DNA of 64,000 nucleotides from contig NZ_CP146986.1 in NCBI RefSeq assembly GCF_037126175.1, positions 5,394,501-5,458,500 on the forward strand, read 5' to 3'. Positions 45,000-53,177 of the stretch are shown piece after piece. The notes beneath the pieces were generated by a model. The model did not search any database and had not been told where the DNA came from. It saw only the letters and a list, made by a program, of their open reading frames with translations. Source of the stretch: Pseudomonas sp. RSB 5.4 (GTDB lineage Bacteria; Pseudomonadota; Gammaproteobacteria; Pseudomonadales; Pseudomonadaceae). A program made the translations under genes and the position numbers. Numbering within the stretch: position 1 is the stretch's first letter; every line of letters begins with the position of its first letter.

Positions 45000-45794
45000 A
45001 TGAACGCCACTGAAGATCTCAACCGCCTCTATACCGATGTCTCGGACAGTATTGGCAGCGCCATGGAAGACATCCTCGCGCTTAACGTCGAGCACAAAGA
45101 TGGCAAGCGTGAAATCGGTAACATCACCGAAAAACTGCGTGACATTCGGGGGCGGTTCGACAGCGAACTGGAACAGTTGAAAACCCACGCTGAGTGGGAC
45201 ACGTTCACCCTGGCGTTTTTCGGTGAGACCAACGCTGGCAAGAGCACGATCATCGAATCACTGCGCATCCTGTTCAAGGAAGAATCCCGCGAGGCACTGC
45301 TGCAACAGCATGCCGATGACCTGGAGCAGTTCTCGCAAGCCCTTACCGCTCGCTTCGAGCATGTGCGCGAAGGCTTGCACGCCTTGTACAGCGAGTACAC
45401 GGGTGAAGTGGTCAGCATTCGCCAAAGCACAGCCCAGCTGACGCAAATCGTTCAGCGCGAAGCCCAGGAGCGAAATGCGATTGATCAAGCTGAAGCCGAT
45501 GCTAGAGTGCGGCTTGCCCAGCAAGAAACTCAGGCACGGCTAGAGTTGCAGCAGCATGAAGCCGTGCATCGCCAACAAGTAGTTGAGGCAGAAGCGGAGG
45601 CCAAGCGCACCCTCGCCGAACAGGAGTCCAGCGCTCGCCTGGCACTGGAGCAACAGGAAGCCTCACAGCGTCTGGACATTGCGCGAGCGCACGCGATATC
45701 GAGCCTCAAGGCCCGGCTGTCGATGTTCGCCATCGGTGGAGTGCTGTTCGGCGCTGTTGCTGCGGTGGCGGTACTGAAGTTGGCAGGAGCTTGA
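45000..45794 (+). CDS. leoC: LeoC-like partial dynamin GTPase carrying the G1 motif
   Basis: 264 residues. An N-terminal helical region leads to a perfect P-loop, GETNAGKST (residues 75-83), but no G2, G3 or G4 motif follows. Instead there is a long glutamine/glutamate/alanine-rich coiled coil (about 130-228, repeats like AEAEAKRTLAEQESSARLALEQQE) and a C-terminal membrane segment (LSMFAIGGVLFGAVAAVAVLKLAGA). The start at MNATEDLNRL follows AAGGA. In ETEC, LeoB and LeoC were proposed to make up one dynamin-like protein working with LeoA; order and features here match. One base separates it from leoB. Confidence 0.75.
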   Translation: MNATEDLNRLYTDVSDSIGSAMEDILALNVEHKDGKREIGNITEKLRDIRGRFDSELEQLKTHAEWDTFTLAFFGETNAGKSTIIESLRILFKEESREALLQQHADDLEQFSQALTARFEHVREGLHALYSEYTGEVVSIRQSTAQLTQIVQREAQERNAIDQAEADARVRLAQQETQARLELQQHEAVHRQQVVEAEAEAKRTLAEQESSARLALEQQEASQRLDIARAHAISSLKARLSMFAIGGVLFGAVAAVAVLKLAGA

Positions 45795-45795
45795 A

Positions 45796-47535
45796 ATGTC
45801 CCAGCACGAACTTGATGAGTTGTTCGATGAGGCCGTCTCGACCCCTTCGCCTGTCTCCCCCGATGACACGCCGGTTCTCCAACGCATTGAGACGCGCTCT
45901 CCTGCACTGGATGGCCTGCTCAATCAGCAGTTCAAAGGGCTGCACGACGATCTGTTGGTTTATGAACATAAGAAGGCCCAGGCACATCGTGTAGACGGCT
46001 CGATCATCGGCACGGGTGAAGCCGATTTCACCAAGGGCAATACGCTCTACCCCCTGAACTACAAGGGCAAACGCTTTCAGTTGATCGACGTGCCTGGTAT
46101 TGAGGGTGACGAGGCCAAGTATGCGCATATGGTCCGCGAGGCCGTTGCCAAGGCGCATCTCGTTTTCTATGTAAACGGCACCAATAAAAAGCCTGAGAAA
46201 GCCACCGCAGAGAAAATTCGTTCTTATCTACGTTTGGGTACTCAGGTGTGCCCCTTGGTCAACGTGCGTGGTAATGCCGACGCCTACGAGTTCGAGGAAG
46301 ACCGCGAGTCACTGACTGCGCACGGCGACTCCACCGCCGCCTTGCAACAGACCGAGGACGTACTGCGCTCGGTACTGGGCAGCAAAGTTTTACAGACAGG
46401 CCACTACGTGCAGGGCTTGCTGGCATTTTCGTCGTTGGCGAGCGATGCGCAAACTGGGCGTACCACAATCGACCCCGCCCGTAGCCAAGACCTGGTGATT
46501 CAGCAGCGCAATTATCAGAAGCACTTCGCCTCGTCGAAAGAGATGTATGAATTCAGCCAGATCAAGTCCGTCGCCAAGGTGCTGCATACCAAGCTCGCGA
46601 CGTTCCGAGAGGACATGATCGAAAGCAACAAGACCAAGGTGTACGAATTGCTGGTTGAAAACATTTCGACCTTGCAAGCGTTGCACGCAACCCATGAAGC
46701 CTTCGTTGCCAGGACTGAGCCGGAATTCGAGAAGTGCCGCGAAGCGATCAAGGCGGCCCGGGAGCGATTCGAACGGCTGGTCGTTGCGGGAAGGCGGAAT
46801 CTTTGGGATAGCCTTTTCAACGACCTCAAGGAAGATGCCGACGATATCGTCGAAAAGAACTTCGGTGAAAACGACGTTATTTCCACCCAGATCAATCGTG
46901 CTTTCAAGCGTGGGCAGAATGAGCTCAAGGAAAAACTCCAGGAGCAGTTCGAAGCCTACCTAAATGATTTGGGGCAGGACCTGCATCAAGCCATCCAGCG
47001 TCTGATGGAGGACGTTGCACGGGTAGAGTTCGAGCAGCTTCTCTATGACGCCGAATCCCTGAATATCAACTACAAAACACCTGACTTGGACCTTGGCTTC
47101 GAACTGGGTGACTACGGGTGGATGGCCTTCAACATAGGCTCCTACGCATTGGCTGGTGCAGGCATCGGCACCGCGTTTCCGGTGATCGGCAACCTGATCG
47201 GCGCCGTTGCTGGCGCTGTGGTGGGCATCTTTGTGAGTGTGTTGAGCATCTTTACCAGCAAGGAAAAACGCATTCGAAAAGCACAGGGGCAAGTTCAGGA
47301 GAAGATCGATGACGCATGCACCGAAGCCCGTAACGCCTTGAAGGAAGAACGCAAAACGCTGTTTACCCCTGTTCGCAAGCACATTGACGAAACCGTATTG
47401 CCCCGCGTGCAGCAGCTTGAGGAGTCGCTCAAGCGCCCTCTGGACGTCATCGAGCAGCAGATCGCGCGGATGACCCTTATTAAAGAGCAGTTGGAGAACA
47501 TGCCGTATGGAACAATTCAATCAGTTCAAAGTTGA
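45796..47535 (+). CDS. leoB: LeoB-like partial dynamin GTPase carrying the G2/G3 motifs
   Basis: 579 residues. It lacks any P-loop. It opens with what follows G1 in a dynamin: a switch-1-like segment (GSIIGTGEADFTKGNTLYPL, about 68-87), then G3 DVPG (98-101) and a G4-like LVNVRGNAD (~153-161). A helical bundle stalk follows, then a hydrophobic paddle (about 435-485: GSYALAGAGIGTAFPVIGNLIGAVAGAVVGIFVSVL) suited to membrane insertion, and a C-terminal helix. With LeoC's P-loop it would form one nucleotide site. It overlaps leoA by 29 nt. Confidence 0.78.
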   Translation: MSQHELDELFDEAVSTPSPVSPDDTPVLQRIETRSPALDGLLNQQFKGLHDDLLVYEHKKAQAHRVDGSIIGTGEADFTKGNTLYPLNYKGKRFQLIDVPGIEGDEAKYAHMVREAVAKAHLVFYVNGTNKKPEKATAEKIRSYLRLGTQVCPLVNVRGNADAYEFEEDRESLTAHGDSTAALQQTEDVLRSVLGSKVLQTGHYVQGLLAFSSLASDAQTGRTTIDPARSQDLVIQQRNYQKHFASSKEMYEFSQIKSVAKVLHTKLATFREDMIESNKTKVYELLVENISTLQALHATHEAFVARTEPEFEKCREAIKAARERFERLVVAGRRNLWDSLFNDLKEDADDIVEKNFGENDVISTQINRAFKRGQNELKEKLQEQFEAYLNDLGQDLHQAIQRLMEDVARVEFEQLLYDAESLNINYKTPDLDLGFELGDYGWMAFNIGSYALAGAGIGTAFPVIGNLIGAVAGAVVGIFVSVLSIFTSKEKRIRKAQGQVQEKIDDACTEARNALKEERKTLFTPVRKHIDETVLPRVQQLEESLKRPLDVIEQQIARMTLIKEQLENMPYGTIQSVQS

Positions 47536-49240
47536 GAAGCAGGCTGCGCTCAAGGGGCTGGAGCAACTGCGTGCGGTGCTCGACGAGTTGGGGGAGATGG
47601 GCGTCGACGTCGGTAGCGAGTTGAACAAGATCGACTCGGCAGTACAAGCCGTCGAGTCCGATGTGCTGCGCATCGCCTTACTGGGTGCCTTTTCCGACGG
47701 CAAGACAAGCGTTATTGCCGCTTGGCTGGGCAAGATCATGGCCGACATGAACATCAATATGGACGAGTCCTCTGATCGCTTGGCAATTTATTCTCCAGAG
47801 GGGCTGCCGGAGAAGTGCGAAATCGTCGACACCCCCGGCCTGTTCGGCGACAAGGAAAAAAGTGTCGACGGCGAGCAGGTCATGTATGAAGACCTGACCA
47901 AACGCTACATCTCCGAGGCGCACCTGATTCTGTATGTCGTGGACGCTACCAACCCACTCAAGGAAAGCCACAACGACATCGTCAAGTGGGTGCTGCGGGA
48001 CTTGAACAAGCTGTCTTCGACCATTTTCGTGATCAACAAGATGGACGAAGTGACTGACCTCACCGAGCAAGTACTGTTCGATGCTCAGGCCACGATCAAG
48101 AAGGACAACCTCAAAGGCAAACTGCAGCGTGCAGCCAACCTGAGCCCGGATGAACTGGCCAAGGTGAATATCGTCTGCCTGGCCTCCAACCCGAATGGAC
48201 GCGGCCTGCCGTTCTGGTTTGGCAAGCCAGAGCACTATGAAAGCCGCTCGCGCATCAACGACCTCAAAGCCATGACCACGCAAGTGTTGCGGCACAATGT
48301 GCCTGCGGTGCTGATTGCAAAGACGGGCATGGATGTAGTGCGAGATGTCGTCGGCCAGCATGTGGTGCGCGCCGAAGAACAGTTGGAGCGGCTCAAGGCT
48401 TTTGCCGATCAGAATGCCGAAGAATCGGCACGTATCACCCAAGACATTGAATCGGGTCGTCGTGAAGTCAAACGCCTGGCCGGTGAGCTGTTCGAAGAGC
48501 TTCAGAACCTTGAGAAAGGCATGCTGGGCAAGTTACGTCCGCTTGGCTTGGAAAACATTCGTGAATTCCTTGAGGACGAGCTGGGTTACACCGAGGATGG
48601 CGTAGGTTTCAAGTTGAACCTAAAAATCAAGGGCGCAATTGACCGCTCCTTCGACCAGTCTTCCAAAGTAACCAGCCGCATCTCTCAGGATATTGGCCGT
48701 CAGCTCAACTCCAGCGAGAGCTTCCTCAATGCCATGGGTGACAGTGCATTGAAGTCGATGGGCGGGGCTGCCAAGGGCATTGCCAGCCTGAGCCCAGACA
48801 TCATCAAGGGGGCGGTGTTTGCAGCCCGCGATGCGCTCAGTGCAGTGACTGGCGTGGCGATCAAATTCAAGCCTTGGCAAGCGACCAAAATCGCCGGCGC
48901 CATTTCAAAGTGGGCAGGCCCTGCAGGCGCTGCAATCACACTTACCTCGGACCTGCTCAACGCCTATAAAGCGCATGAACTGGAACAGGAGTTGAAGAAC
49001 GCCAAGGAGTCGATTGCCGAGATGATCAAAAGCGCCTTCAAGGATATCTACGACATCATTTCTGACGACGAAAAGCTGTTGGACTTCTTCGCTCCGCAGC
49101 TCAAGGCGTTTGAGAAGATTGTCGAGACGGTGGAAGAGCGCTCGCGCTTCATCAGTGCCAACCAAGCCAAGCTGCAAACCGTGAAAGCCAAGCTGAATGC
49201 CCTGACATCATCGCCTGCGCGGCTTGAGGCAACTGCATGA
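47507..49240 (+). CDS. leoA: LeoA-like dynamin GTPase
   Basis: 577 residues with a complete G domain: G1 GAFSDGKTS (60-68), G3 DTPG (108-111), G4 NKMD (177-180). The helical stalk carries a hydrophobic stretch (about 415-455) that could be the membrane-binding paddle. LeoA of ETEC is a structurally proven bacterial dynamin implicated in outer-membrane vesicle and toxin release; bacterial dynamins such as DynA also protect membranes during phage attack. The start lies within leoB (29-nt overlap), so the three genes form one operon. Which role applies here is open; the location beside McrBC and BREX favours defence (inference). Confidence 0.82.
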   Translation: MEQFNQFKVEKQAALKGLEQLRAVLDELGEMGVDVGSELNKIDSAVQAVESDVLRIALLGAFSDGKTSVIAAWLGKIMADMNINMDESSDRLAIYSPEGLPEKCEIVDTPGLFGDKEKSVDGEQVMYEDLTKRYISEAHLILYVVDATNPLKESHNDIVKWVLRDLNKLSSTIFVINKMDEVTDLTEQVLFDAQATIKKDNLKGKLQRAANLSPDELAKVNIVCLASNPNGRGLPFWFGKPEHYESRSRINDLKAMTTQVLRHNVPAVLIAKTGMDVVRDVVGQHVVRAEEQLERLKAFADQNAEESARITQDIESGRREVKRLAGELFEELQNLEKGMLGKLRPLGLENIREFLEDELGYTEDGVGFKLNLKIKGAIDRSFDQSSKVTSRISQDIGRQLNSSESFLNAMGDSALKSMGGAAKGIASLSPDIIKGAVFAARDALSAVTGVAIKFKPWQATKIAGAISKWAGPAGAAITLTSDLLNAYKAHELEQELKNAKESIAEMIKSAFKDIYDIISDDEKLLDFFAPQLKAFEKIVETVEERSRFISANQAKLQTVKAKLNALTSSPARLEATA

Positions 49241-49307
49241 AAAAGCTCGGCAAGGAGTAGTGCCAGTCAGTTGAGCCAAATTGGGCTGCCCTGCAGACCT
49301 TAGCGAA

Positions 49308-49354
49308 CAAACCTGCTCCTACAAGATTGCGCAGTACCTGTAGGAGCAGGTTTG
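49308..49354. repeat. Atypical REP-like inverted pair inside the island
   Basis: CAAACCTGCTCCTACA (49308-49323) and TGTAGGAGCAGGTTTG (49339-49354) are 16-nt reverse complements. The core differs from the REP families left of the island (CCTGCTCC instead of GCCCGCTCC), which may reflect an origin in another Pseudomonas lineage. It lies between leoA and the convergent hydrolase gene. Confidence 0.65.
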
Positions 49355-49400
49355 CCCGCGAAGGGCCGCAAAGCGGCCTAACGGTATCTGGCGCACATCT

Positions 49401-50900
49401 TCACTTCCTGAACCCGCGCTCACTCCCCCAATGAACCCGCGCAAAAAATACTATTGCCACTGCTGGCACCAACGCCGAGTAGCCAGGTTTCAGTGCGGTC
49501 TTGAAGTTGGTCGCCCAGCGGCCTTTCATCTGCTTGCCTAGCAATCCGGGTAACGCCGACAGCATGTTCCAGCTTGCCAGTTGCGTGATGTTGAGCGTCC
49601 CGCCGGTGACTGTCAGCGATTGGGAGGTTTCCACCTGAGGAGCAGGGGCTGAAGCCTTGACGTAGGAGGCCAGGGTCAATCGCTCAGCCAGTGCGTCGAC
49701 GTGGCTGAAATAGGTGTCCGCAGGCATGGCCTTCACTGCGGCAATAGGCGAACTGCTGAAGGCATGGCCTTCCGGGAACGCGTTGTCGAACACTTGCCGA
49801 ACCAACAGCGCCTCTAACTCCACGACGGCGCCGCAACGTTGTCGGTCATTGCCCAAGTCGAAGTGCTCCACCAGCATGTCCAGCAGCGCGGCGTAGGCAA
49901 TGCCCCGGCCCCGCAAGAAATTCACCATGCAGTGGCCACCCAGGTGCTGCATTTCTCGGATGAAGGAGTGCAGCGGCTGTTGCTCGTCGATGCTGATCCA
50001 ACTGCTGGTTTTGAGGTGTTTGATGCCTTGGGCCAGTACCTCTTGCGGGACGCGCTGGAGCAGGCCATACAGCAGGACGTCGTTGAGCACCGGGTCTTGC
50101 AACTGGGTCTGGCCGAGTTGTTGGCCGTTGAAGCCGGAAAACTGCGTGCGCATGAGCACGTCGTGCAGTTTCGGCCAGTAATCCAGGTGGCCGAACTTGG
50201 TCATTTCAACGTTATCGAAGGGCTTAACTTCATGCCGCCCCAGGCACTTTTCATCGGCATTGAGCAGCAACACACCGTCTGACTTGGAGTAGGCGTTAAT
50301 TACACGTTCTGCGGTGCCGTTCAACGCCTGCGCTTCATCCGCCGACACTTCCACAGCCGCAGCCATCAACAGCACGTCATTGATGACCAAGTCGCACGCA
50401 TCCCGGTTTTGGGCCAGTTTGCGCAGCGCGCTGATCACCACTCGTCCGCCCAAAGAGTGGCCGACAAGGTTTACGTGGGTGACGTAGGGGTAGTGCTCCA
50501 GCAGGTAGTCCCCCAGCTCATCGAGCAGGGCTTCGCCAACGAGATTCGCGCGTTTGCGGGACATCGCGAAATGCACCGCCCTGTCCCCAGCAAACGCCGC
50601 CAGCGTTGCTGCGGGGTGCAGGCGCGAGGCGCCGAAGATGACATTGCGCGAAAGCTTGCTGATTGAACCGAAGTGGCTGGATTCCCAGAACATCAGCAGG
50701 TTTATATCGGTATTCAGGGCCTGCGGAATCTGGCTGACCAGCAGTGCCCGGTCGGTGAAGTTGTGGCCCGCGGAGTAACCGTGGATAAACACGTTGGCGG
50801 TGGTGGTAGTGCTGTTGAAGGATTGGGTGGTGAAACTGAAGTGTTGGGGTTTCAAGGGCGAGAGCTCCGTGCGAGGGCGCGATCCACAGAGGCTTAGCAT
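49401..50900 (-). CDS. TMCO4/DUF726-like alpha/beta hydrolase
   Basis: 499 residues. The alpha/beta-hydrolase core is in the N-terminal half: VFIHGYSAGHNFTDRA (oxyanion hole, ~38), DINLLMFWESS (~70) and the nucleophile elbow GHSLGG (~150); NAYSKSDGVLLLN is a likely acid region. This is the pattern of the DUF726/TMCO4 group of predicted lipases. The C-terminal half is of unknown fold and ends with a short hydrophobic stretch (YSALVPAVAIVFFARVHW). It stands alone between the leo operon and gene remnants. A membrane-lipid-attacking defence effector is a possibility (inference). Confidence 0.7.
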   Translation of the reverse strand: MLSLCGSRPRTELSPLKPQHFSFTTQSFNSTTTTANVFIHGYSAGHNFTDRALLVSQIPQALNTDINLLMFWESSHFGSISKLSRNVIFGASRLHPAATLAAFAGDRAVHFAMSRKRANLVGEALLDELGDYLLEHYPYVTHVNLVGHSLGGRVVISALRKLAQNRDACDLVINDVLLMAAAVEVSADEAQALNGTAERVINAYSKSDGVLLLNADEKCLGRHEVKPFDNVEMTKFGHLDYWPKLHDVLMRTQFSGFNGQQLGQTQLQDPVLNDVLLYGLLQRVPQEVLAQGIKHLKTSSWISIDEQQPLHSFIREMQHLGGHCMVNFLRGRGIAYAALLDMLVEHFDLGNDRQRCGAVVELEALLVRQVFDNAFPEGHAFSSSPIAAVKAMPADTYFSHVDALAERLTLASYVKASAPAPQVETSQSLTVTGGTLNITQLASWNMLSALPGLLGKQMKGRWATNFKTALKPGYSALVPAVAIVFFARVHWGSERGFRK

Positions 50901-51133
50901 GTCAGGCTGGGTGGCAAACTGCCAGCGTATCCTCTCGTCTACATTGCAGCGGGAGTTGTCCAGTCCAGTGGATACAGAAATAGTTTTTGTGCTGTTTTTC
51001 TGTGCAATTCGCAGGTTTAGATTGGTGCATCGATACTCCTCTCAACGCCGATTGGACTTTCAAAAATAAGTAATGAACTGTCAGGAAAAGTGGCCCTGGT
51101 TACGGATCTGGATAATCTGAAATAACCGCATAT

Positions 51134-51538
51134 TCATATGAACTTTCTATGTTTTTGGCAGTTAGGTTTTACCTGTGGAGTACAGACTGGGATACTGATT
51201 TTGTATTTCGGTGCAGTGAAAGCAATGGTGCGCAGAGGTTTATCTCCAAATATTAAACGGATTTGTGAGCGGCGCTCGACCTCCACACCCATAAACTTGC
51301 TTTCTAGGTTCGCGATGCTCACCAGCATGATCTTCTTGCTAAGGCTGGCGGCGAAGGCTTTAGTCGTCAGTATCCTGCCGATACCTGGTGGGCCATGAAG
51401 TTCAGGATCGTGCCCTGCCAGTTGGGCCCACTGCGGCAAAGCCTCACTCGAAGTAGACTGTCTGATAATGCTCGATGTTGGCGACCGCTCTTCCAGTTGT
51501 TGCAATAGCGCGCACGACATCTCGACGTCACGTTTCAT
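51134..51538 (-). pseudogene. Remnant of an AAA+ ATPase
   Basis: A 134-codon frame whose middle (about residues 41-105) reads as an AAA+ nucleotide-binding core: LHGPPGIGRILTTKAFAAS, then VSIANLESKFMGVEVERRSQIRLIF. The Walker A is degenerate (GPPGIGRI where GPPGxGKT is needed, so the lysine and threonine are lost), and no Walker B, sensor or arginine finger follows; the last 30 residues are unrelated. It is probably a decayed piece of a larger ATPase gene, one of several scars in this part of the island. Confidence 0.6.
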
Positions 51539-51648
51539 GGTGAGGCGGCGTCACGCAGCGAAACTCTGCCTTGAGCTGGTACGGCTTAGCTGGAGAGCGG
51601 CTCGGCCACCCCTTCCAGGGAGTGCAGGCGGGTTTTGCTGCGCAGGGG

Positions 51649-52826
51649 TCATTCGACGATATCGGTCAAAACATTTTCTGGGTTAGCCACGGTGTGTAAA
51701 GAAGAGCTGTTTACTGGCTCGATGTGCATCACACCTTTAGTATTGAATTGATGCGTGTAATGGGTGCGGAAGAACCGCTCCATCTCCACCAGGTAGTAAT
51801 GGCGCTGGAGGTAATCGACGACCTCTGAGTTGGCATCTGGTTTGGCGAACGACAGGTCCTTCTTCGCCCAGCCCAGTGCCGTAAGGCCATCTGAGTCAAT
51901 GGCTGTGACCTCTGCACCAGCGCTCAGGAGTGCCTTCGCCAGCGTGAGATGGCCCGCGCGGCTACGTACATGAGCGCCGCGCGCGGCGTACATCAGTGCA
52001 GTCCTACCTTTGGCATCGGTGAAATCCACCGTTGGTTGCAGGCGGGAAACGACGGCACCGTGGGGGTGCTTGCCGCGGATATCGGCCAAATAGATCAGGG
52101 GCGTCTGGTGCCGCTCGTTGAGTACGTCGTCTGGTACGAAACGCAGCAGCGCTTCGCAGGCCTCTAGATCGCCCGCTGCCGCCGCGAGATGCAAAGGCGT
52201 ATTACCGTTCTCGTATGCTTCCGCGTCGCTCAAGATGTAGCGCTGCTCTTGCAGATACTCGCCCAGATCCTCCTTGTCGCCAGACTCGCACGCCGTTTTG
52301 AATGCTCGGGTGTTGAGTTGCTGTGCGCTGTAGTGTTTCGGCGCTCTCTGCCCGAAGTAGCCGTCCTGGTCGATGGAGAGCGAGGAGGGATCGTATGCTG
52401 CGGGGCTCTGATCTCGGTCCTGCCAATGGTGCAGGTCATTCCAGGTCCAGGCTTTGCCGTCCTGCCAGTGACAAATCGGACGCCAATCATCGTTGGCCTC
52501 GATGATGACATGGCCTTTGACTCTCAGCGGCGTCCCGATCCATTGGCTGAGATGATCAGCCAGTTGGCGCAAGAATCCATGTGGGAGTTTACTGCTGCCT
52601 GCAAGGTGAAGCTCGGGGCTGCTGCCCACGCCTGTATCCCAGTTATCTTTCATCCAGAGAGTTGCGGGGCGTTGCTGCGGTGTTTTGTATGCCCACAACT
52701 CGGCGAACTCCCCGATAAATTTGGAGAAATTGGCTTGAGTCTGGGGGAAATGGCCCGCAGGTCGACGGCCAGGTAAGCCACGGCCGCTTTTGGTGTCCGT
52801 ACGATCGTGCTGTAAGGCTGACTCAT
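51649..52826 (-). pseudogene. Ankyrin-repeat protein gene with 5' frameshift
   Basis: A 349-codon open frame (51649-52698) begins only at a TTG, with no upstream start in frame. The start expected from sequence sense is ATG at 52826 in another frame, reading MSQPYSTIVRTPKAAVAYLA; the two join sensibly (…DLRAI / PQTQANFSKFIGEF…) across a CATTTCCCCC run at about 52742-52752 where one base seems missing. The protein has ankyrin repeats (NGNTPLHLAAAAGDLEACEALL; KGRTALMYAARGA; SDGLTALGWAKKD) after a unique N-terminal domain. A true pseudogene, a sequencing error, or a slippery site are all possible. Confidence 0.65.
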
Positions 52827-53042
52827 GATGGTGACTTATCCCTGTCTTGATTGCCGCGGCGACGTCAGGGCCAGCGCTGCGGTTGGCCGGCGTGAAGGTA
52901 GAGATTGAGGAGCTCTAGGGACGTGTGAATGATTCGCACCTTGTTTGGTGTCGACGGGTGAACGATAACCTTTAGTGGCGAAATGATGTTGGGTTATTTT
53001 GTTGGGGAGAATGGATCGTTAATACGGTGGCAGCGGGCTGGT

Positions 53043-53070
53043 TTGATGAGGTGCTGGGCTCATATATGAT
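53043..53070 (+). promoter_or_regulatory. Candidate sigma-70 promoter of mcrBC
   Basis: TTGATG (53043-53048), 16-nt spacer, TATGAT (53065-53070), 107 nt before the mcrB-like GTG. The rest of 52827-53177 is A+T-rich and holds no gene that I can support. A TTGACA at 53150 lies too close to the start codon to be a usual -35 for this gene. Confidence 0.35.
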
Positions 53071-53177
53071 CGAGATCGGATATTGCTAGGGTCATGCGGG
53101 CTCAAGTCGAAGCGTTATCGAGCTTTTTCATGACCTCGGTTGCGCCTGTTTGACACTCAAAAAACTGGAGTACGTCT

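Noticed and set aside
53150-53155. TTGACA as -35 of the mcrBC promoter
   Set aside because: A -10 at the proper spacing would fall about 53173-53178, on the start codon, leaving no ribosome site in the transcript.
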